A DNA stretch of 64,000 nt, taken from Turnera subulata (taxonomy: Eukaryota; Streptophyta; Magnoliopsida; Malpighiales; Passifloraceae). The position numbers and the translations under genes are program-made. Of the stretch, positions 58,276 to 64,000 are shown piece by piece. Positions within the stretch are counted from its first letter, which is position 1. Each line of letters opens with the position of its first letter. The notes beneath the pieces were generated by a model that was given only the letters and a program-made list of their open reading frames with translations, was not told where the DNA came from and did no database searches. The DNA lies in NCBI GenBank assembly GCA_028386065.3, contig JAKUCV010007259.1, positions 7,179 through 71,178 of the forward strand, in the 5' to 3' direction.

Positions 58276-60723
58276 AATGGCAGGAGAGCATGTTCAGCAA
58301 AGGGCATATTCACACCCACTCGCATCTCACTCGCATTAAGCAAGCAAAACCAGTGTGTAACCCCAAGAATCCTATGTTTTTCTCTAGTTATTCTAATGCA
58401 ATTTTTTCTGTTCTAAGGCCGAAGATGCAAGCAATTCAAGGAAAAGTAATGCAATTTTTTATTTTATCTAAGGCCGAAGATGTAGTAAATGGTAACTGCA
58501 AGATAGAGCAAGAAAATAGTACAGAAATAAGTAAATCAAATTGATCACGGAAAAGAGTAGAATATTGTACAACACAGTATCAAAGCAATTCGTACACAAC
58601 CCACAATCAACTCAAAGAAAACAAAACTTGAACTTAGAAGATTCAACAATCGACCAGAACACACAAATTGAGACAATCCATAATCATTTCTCAACCCAGG
58701 GGAACGAATTCGAACAGTAAAATTGGAAGAGGAAAAGAACCGTACCCGACGCAGAGGAATGCTAAGAAAGAAGAATGCAGAGGAATCGTGGAGCTCTCTA
58801 TATCCTGTTACAACAAAGAAGAATGGAGAGGTATCATAAGAAAACAAACAACTATAACTATTATAACGATTATGTTACACTAATTGATGGTAATTTGGAA
58901 AAAAAACCTAGGGTTCTTATTTTGGGGATTTCCAAAGTTTCGGGAGAAATAGAGACGAACAAAGGGAGAGACAGTGCAGACGGAGGAGAACATTGGAGAG
59001 GAAGAGGAATGATTGACATGAATCGCGAAGAAAGCACGGTGAATGGAGGAATCGAAGAAGGGGAGAAGAGAGAAGGGAGAAGACGACTCACCTGGAGGCC
59101 AAAGAGAAAGAGAGTGTCGGGAGTTTTGAGGGTGCGGATTGGAAAAATGAGAGTTTTATTGACCAAGGGCATTTTTGGGTTATGATTAAATCAGCAGGGA
59201 CACGCTCGTCCAAGAATTACAAACCCCAACCCACCAAAACCCAAAACTCAACTCTGGCTGCGGGTGGAAAAACACGGGTTTCAGCCTTCTAAACCCGGAA
59301 ACTGGGGTTCCAAACCCGAACCCGAACCCCAACCCTCCTTCAATCTTTCCCAACCAAACACCGGGTTGGGTTTCAAACCCCAACCCGCCCCCCCAAAACC
59401 CCAAACCAAACGGAGCCTAAGAGCTGATATGCCATGCTTATGATATGAGTGCTGTTTTGCCAATATCATGTATATTTATGGGAGCCTTGGGCTCGGATTA
59501 GAGACTATCTTTGGTGGCAGACCACCTGTACACAGATTATGAGAAACACCTTATGCTGAAAGCATGATTGATAATAATGAATCAGAATAATATATATTCT
59601 ACTGTGGGGCTGTTGACCGGTAGCACTGAGTGGGAGAGAGGGTACCCCTCGGGTCCTGATATTATAGTGAGGTATACTCACAGAGACGACGACGAGGGGA
59701 TTGATGGGAACGCCCCTCGATTAGTATGTTAGTGAGAGTACCCCTCACAAAGATGGCACCTTGGGGATTTGTCGGGTGTACCCCTTGGTTATTTGTTATT
59801 ATCTATTTTCTTTGGTGACAGCACCCCTCACAGAGCCGGCGACTTGGGGACTGACGGGTGTGCCCCAAGATTTTGGGATTGTATATTCCTTTGAGGAGAG
59901 CACCCCTCCTAGAGTTGTCGGCCACTTATTTGTTGGTGGTTTTCTTTGTCGGAACCTACCCATTCCGATGTGTTGATATATATATATGTATATGTATACA
60001 TACATATATGTGGTTATATTTGGGCTTATGCCCTAGGGAGCTGGCCAGATGCTATCGCGCCCGACGCACACAGTAGTGGGCCCTTAATAATTACAATAAT
60101 GATAATGATATTGATAAGAAAGAAATAATCAGAGAATTCACATAACACTTGTGAATGTTGTATTTACACGTGTTGATCGTGTGTGTGTATATTTGTGCTC
60201 GTGGACTTACTCACCTTACGAGCCTGTCTTCGTATGCCTGTGTATATGTCTTGTAGTGTTCATTGAGTAGGCGACTCATATAATCGCCGCCGTGGTTTTT
60301 ACAGATTCATAGTAGCCTGCAGACAGTTTCTTTCTTCATCGAGTTCCAGACTCTCTTCCTCTGTAGGTAGCCGTGTTACCCTCCTGGGCGGATCCACAGT
60401 TTGATTCTGCATATGTTTAAACTTGTTTTTGACTTATTATTGATTTCCGCTGCGTATTCACTTTCGGGATGTTGTTTTGGTTTGACTTGGATTTGATCAT
60501 TGTTATTCCGGTTTATTTGCCGGGGGTTATTTGGTTGGTTGAGCCTGTTTGTATTTTGGATCTTTTACATCCCGATGTTTTATTTTTGATTGGATGTTGT
60601 TATTTTGGAGTTGAGATTAATATTTTACACAGAGTTGTGGCGTTTCTGGGTTTTAGGGCGTTTTGGTCTTTTTATATCCATGTATGTTTTGCATATTTGT
60701 TTCTGGGATGCAGTCGTTTCAGC

Positions 60724-60736
60724 TTGGTAGCGGAGC
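60724..60736 (+). other. primer-binding-site candidate TTGGTAGCGGAGC
   Basis: It lies 2 nt after the LTR end of the fourth element. The identical 13-mer sits 1-2 nt after the LTR at 24857, 33481 and 43422. It differs from the usual initiator-Met site TGGTATCAGAGC at two positions. Confidence 0.55.
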
Positions 60737-60861
60737 AGACTTTAAATCTTTTGGGTTTTCAAACAAGTGTCTTGTTGTGATCGTTGTGCATAAGCCTGTT
60801 CCAAATTTTTAACATTTTCCAAAACTATTTTTGATAAGTTTGCAATCATATAGGAGTCAAC

Positions 60862-61241
60862 ATGGATCACCAGGGTCAGCAAAATGCCGAGGGGCACGCT
60901 CCTAGTCATATTTCCGACAATGTGTCGGTGATGCAGATTCCCCTTGAACAAGGGAATGATGATGCAGTAGGAGGACAAGTTCCTGTTGGACATGGGAACG
61001 TGAGTGCAGCTGGGGTTGGTGCTGCGACAGCTGGACCGCAGAATGTAGTACCTCCTGGTATGGACCCGGCGATGCTACAACAGTATCAGGCTTTTCTTCA
61101 ATGGCAGCAGTTCCAGCAGTATCATCAGTATCAGCAGGGGGCATAGCCGATTCAGGCATTACCTGCTGTAGATCCCACTGTAGGTAGCCTGGAGAGTGGC
61201 TACAAACACATTAGCAAGTCTGGGATCGGTGAGTTCTCGGG
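60862..61241 (+). pseudogene. gypsy gag start with premature stop
   Basis: MDHQGQQNAEGHAPSHIS begins an acidic, Gln-rich N-terminal Gag region (LQQYQAFLQWQQFQQYHQYQ at about residues 72-91) that stops at TAG, 61144-61146. The same frame continues after it with PTVGSLESGYKHISKSGIGE and FSG, the usual lead into the retrotransposon gag domain, so a CAG-to-TAG change is likely. The frame is lost at the ambiguous base at 61245. Confidence 0.7.
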
Positions 61242-61244
61242 TGA

Positions 61245-61245
61245 N
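61245..61245. other. single ambiguous base at a sequence discontinuity
   Basis: Gypsy gag sequence lies on the left and a Harbinger right end on the right. The N sits exactly at the switch, which suggests a join of two contigs or a collapsed repeat rather than a natural junction. Confidence 0.7.
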
Positions 61246-61443
61246 AAACCCCAACCCACCAAACCCGAACCCCAGCTCTCGGCGAGGGTGCAAAATCCCG
61301 GGTTTCGGACGCTCAAACCCGCAACCTGGGGTTCCAAAACCAATCCCCAACCCCAACCCGCGGTCCTTTTTGTCCAACCAAACACCGGGTTGGGTTTGAA
61401 ACCCAAACCCTCCCCCCAAAACCCCCCAACCAAACGCAGCCTA
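61246..61443 (-). mobile_element. right-end fragment of a second PIF/Harbinger element
   Basis: It parallels 59219-59420: AAACCCCAACCCACCAAA, GGTTCCAAA, CCAACCAAACACCGGGTTGG, then CCAAACGCAGCCTAA. The terminal bases are GCAGCC instead of GGAGCC, so it is a diverged copy. The left end and coding part are absent or hidden at the N. Confidence 0.75.
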
Positions 61444-61446
61444 AAG

Positions 61447-62690
61447 GTATTGGGTATATGGGTCCACTTCACTTATATACATTACTCACTTGGCCTCTTT
61501 CAGGCCTAGTATCCCTTCCAAACACATTTCACAACATGACCAGGAGCTCACTCTTTCACCAAGTCCGTTTCAGGAGCACGCATTTGCCGATGCTCTAGGA
61601 GTTCATTTATCAGGATTACGACTTACAACTTCACTTAGGCCAATGCAAAGCCACCATGGGAGCATCACCATGTCGCAAGCCATTCCGTCCCTGTCGTACC
61701 ATTGGTGCACTAAGAGTCGCCCGAAAACCAATGAGAAAACAAACAAGCACTAAGGCAAGGATGGAAACAAAGCTGCAACTCGACAAGGCGAGCTTTGGAG
61801 GCCGGAAGAATGGTGCACGATATGGGAGCATTAGAGGCAGCAATGGTGATTCGAGGAATGATGCACGCCAAGGCGACTATGGAGGAAGCAATGGCGATAA
61901 GCATGGAGATGGCATTGACGAATCAACTATGCCAATGTTTCTAAAGTCAAAGACATATTCCAACAAGCTCAAAGCTTACTTTCAAAAGCTCACCTTCAGA
62001 ATTATGTCCGAGATTCGTTTTCACAAGAAGTTCAAGAAGAGATCGAGATCTAGCTTGGAGAGGAGCTTATGGCGACATGAGAAACATGGGCATTATTAAT
62101 TAATTAAATTAGCCAAATTTAGTTATTATTTAATTAGTAATGGTGACTAGGTTATTTAATTATATTAGTCTCTTTTATTTTGTTAAGTCGGTAAAGTATT
62201 ATTCTATTTATTTAATTAGGCCGACTTGGGTGTTGTTTTATTTAATTAATTGTTGTTGGACTTAATGAGTTTTGGTAGGGATTACTTTTACCCTAGTCTA
62301 TTAAGAAATTGGAATTACAAATCCAATCCAATTAGGGGATTAGGTTAGGTCCGCACTGTTCACGTGAATGGTAACCGCGAGTCCTTTTATTTGTATTATT
62401 TTAGGCTTTAGTATAAAAGACAACCATATGTTATCTTTAGGATAGACTTTGATAATTTCAGAAATAAAAACTTTTGAGTTTTCTTCTATCAAGTCGACCA
62501 CTTGGTGTTCCTACAAGTGAGTGGATTTCTTACTTATTTATTTTAGGGATTGAGTTAACTTCTCAGGTTTCAATTACTTGTGGCATTTTCACGATTCCTT
62601 TGTGCCTTTAATTCCTTTTTTTACTTAATCCTAATTGGTTAGGAGGTGGAGGGATACTGCACATAAGGGCTAGGAAACCGACTCCTATGC
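61447..62690 (+). other. unrecognised region with a possible degraded gag and an LTR-like block
   Basis: An open frame at 61656-62099 (148 aa) is rich in Arg, Gly, Asn and Asp (RYGSIRGSNGDSRNDARQGD) and could be a decayed gypsy Gag N-terminus, but I do not recognise it. The stretch 62100-62640 is LTR-like in composition, with TATAAAAG at 62412-62419 and an AAATAAAAAC tract. I could not define ends or duplications. Confidence 0.3.
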
Positions 62691-62699
62691 ATTTTGACT

Positions 62700-63352
62700 A
62701 TGGGAATGTACCTAAGGATGAATTGTCTGTTACTAGGCGTGTACTGAATGTTCAAGTCAAGGAAGATGGTGTTGACCAACGGTAGAATATATTATATTCT
62801 AGATGCCTAGTGAAGGAGAAGATTTGTAGCTTGAAAATTATTGGGGAAATTTGCACTAATGTAGCTAGTACATTGATGGTGGAAAAGCTAGGCCTGAAGT
62901 GCTTGAAGAACCTTATGCCATATAAGCTACAAGACTTGAATGACATGGGAGAAGTTGAAGTAAATAAGCAAGTCCTTGTATCTTTTCCCATTGGTATATA
63001 TTCTGATCAGGTGTTGCATGATGTTGTACCTGCACATACTTATCAAAGATTGCTTGGTAGACCTTGGCAATATGATATAAAGGTGTTAGAAAAATGATTT
63101 TAAGAACATGTACTCGTTTTATATGGTGGATCAAAAGACTGTACTTGCTCCTTTGGCACCTAAGGAGGTCTATGAAGACCAGTTGCATTTGAAAAGGAGT
63201 ATGGAAAAAATGATGCAAAAGAAGGTGGAAAAATCTTCAGAAAGAAGTGAGGCTGAGAGGAAGGCTGAGAGCCTTGTAAAAGAAGAGCAAAAGGCTGAGA
63301 GCCTTGCAATAGGAAAACTTGAGAGGAAGGCTGAGAGCCTTGCAAAAGGATA
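62700..63352 (+). pseudogene. gypsy gag-protease fragment
   Basis: Readable pieces follow the order seen in plant Ty3/gypsy polyproteins: RRVLNVQVKED, then a stop (TAG at 62784), then the retropepsin-like region with CTNVASTLMVEKLGL, YKLQDLNDMGEVEVNKQVLV, DVVPAHTYQRLLGRPWQYD, and after a frameshift at about 63098, YSFYMVDQKTVLAPLAPKEV and YEDQ. The usual catalytic DGGSCTNVAS is replaced by IIGEICTNVAS, so the active Asp is lost. Reverse transcriptase is absent. Confidence 0.75.
63261..63341. repeat. three copies of the palindrome AAGGCTGAGAGCCTT
   Basis: Copies lie at 63261-63275, 63291-63305 and 63327-63341. Each is a 6-bp stem with a GAG loop. In the gag-protease frame they encode repeats of KAESL. 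Confidence 0.85.
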
Positions 63353-64000
63353 ATATAACCTAAATTTGCCTCCACAGGTAACCGAGCAGAGACTCAAAAC
63401 TGATATACCATATCAAACACATCAAATAATTAGATGGTGAATAGTGTGTTGGGCTCGAAATTAACTATTTGTTTTAGGTGTTGGGTTGTGCCGTCATTTA
63501 ACAGTCCAAAAAATTAATCCAGTTTGAACAGAATTATCCCTTTAAAATTCTACTTGAAACACCTAAAGTTTCTACCAAAGCTCGAATTTCGAACTTGTGT
63601 TTTTCCAATAGTTGCTCTAGTTTTATCGATGGAGCGAATTTTTTGGGCCGAGAGGTAAAGAGCCCAATATTAAAGGTAACATCTTTAATTTGACCCATAT
63701 TCATTTAACGGGAAAATATGAAACGCGCGAACAATAATTGAAGACAAAGATGAGGAGAAGATCCTTTATAATTGACTTTATTGCTTGAAAAAATGCAGAA
63801 AAAAAAACTTTTAGGCATCAATTCAACTTAGGAAACCATTTAACATAAGGGATTGATCTAGCGTACCAGAGATTGCTGGACTCGGGGGTTCGTCACTGGT
63901 AGGAAGGTGTTAGGCACCGTACCTATGCTGGGGCGAAACTTTGTGCAGTAATTGAATCAAAGATGTGTGTTTTGTGAGCAATGTTCAAGTGTGGAAACAA
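63353..64000. other. no recognisable gene
   Basis: The end of the window shows no supported ORF. The stretch GACTCGGGGGTTCGTCACTG, followed by GTAGGAAGGTGTTAGGCACC (about 63880-63917), is a motif common in plant retrotransposon-derived repeats. I could not assign a family. Confidence 0.3.

Larger units (their letters stand above)
54398..59417 (-). mobile_element. complete PIF/Harbinger DNA transposon
   Basis: Terminal inverted repeats GGCTCC(A/G)TTTGGTTTGGGG have one mismatch in the first 20 bases, and the 3-bp TAA target duplication (54395-54397, 59418-59420) fits the TWA preference of this superfamily. The 5,020-bp body carries both genes expected of an autonomous element on the minus strand: a transposase (58094-56650) and a Myb/SANT-like partner (56394-55344). 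The outer 200 bp at both ends are rich in CCAAACCC/GGGTTTGG blocks. The 3' non-coding part (54990-55260) has repeats of CATACACAACCATCAAGCAA. Everything needed for movement seems present. Confidence 0.92.
52249..61244 (+). mobile_element. fourth gypsy-type element: 5' LTR plus gag start, cut off at an ambiguous base
   Basis: TGTAACGCCTCG begins at 52249, and the LTR ends CAGTCGTTTCA at 60721 after a 5-kb Harbinger insertion is discounted, giving about 3.45 kb of LTR. The primer-site motif TTGGTAGCGGAGC follows at 60724, and gag starts at 60862. The sequence breaks at the N at 61245, beyond which unrelated transposon sequence begins; no 3' LTR is in the window. Of the gypsy-type elements here it is the only one with a recognisable long gag, so it may represent the autonomous type. 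Confidence 0.8.

Noticed and set aside
60742..60993. Minus-strand ORF over the gag start
   Set aside because: It is a shadow of the plus-strand gag frame.

Overview
This is a transposon-rich stretch of flowering-plant nuclear DNA, probably from a eudicot; the sequence does not let me name a species. Evidence is two spliced plant housekeeping-type genes, plant LTR retrotransposons with 5-bp target duplications, a PIF/Harbinger transposon, Helitron-like ends and a SINE-like unit. Host genes occupy only about 6.5-17 kb.

Layout. 1-4.8 kb: an LTR end of one Ty1/copia family, then a decayed copia element on the minus strand (gag, integrase and reverse transcriptase pieces). 4.8-6.5 kb: flank with a possible LINE tail. 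7.0-10.3 kb: a PP2A B' (B56) regulatory subunit gene, intact except for one in-frame amber codon. 11.7-15.9 kb: a convergent seven-exon TBC (Rab-GAP) gene of 399 aa. 17.5-52 kb: AT-rich Helitron-like DNA cut up by related Ty3/gypsy-type elements whose LTRs start TGTAAC and end TTTCA: a solo LTR (17731-20710), an element with a non-coding interior (22013-29325), and two copies of one family (30702-38660 and 40554-50850). Each of these four insertions has a 5-bp target duplication that I could read. The last one carries a copia solo LTR with an opposite-orientation copia LTR nested in it, and the 823-base assembly gap lies inside that. 52.2-61.2 kb: a fourth gypsy LTR with its gag start, split by a complete 5,020-bp PIF/Harbinger element that keeps both of its genes. 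61.2-64 kb: an ambiguous base next to a second Harbinger end, then gypsy protease debris.

The most unusual object is the family at 30702 and 40554. Between LTRs of about 2.8 kb lies only about 2.4 kb, holding no usual gag-pol but two ORFs on the strand opposite to the element. Each ORF has its own TATA-like box. One encodes 125 aa with basic, NLS-like clusters; the other encodes about 226 aa and ends in an endonuclease/LINE-EN-like segment. The first 47 codons of the small ORF differ between copies by about 14 silent changes and no replacements (hand count), which suggests selection on the protein. A second cross-family theme is that all the gypsy LTRs seem to carry a conserved 66-76 nt exon-like segment (AG...GTGA), arrays of short palindromes, and, where an interior follows, the same non-standard primer-binding site TTGGTAGCGGAGC.
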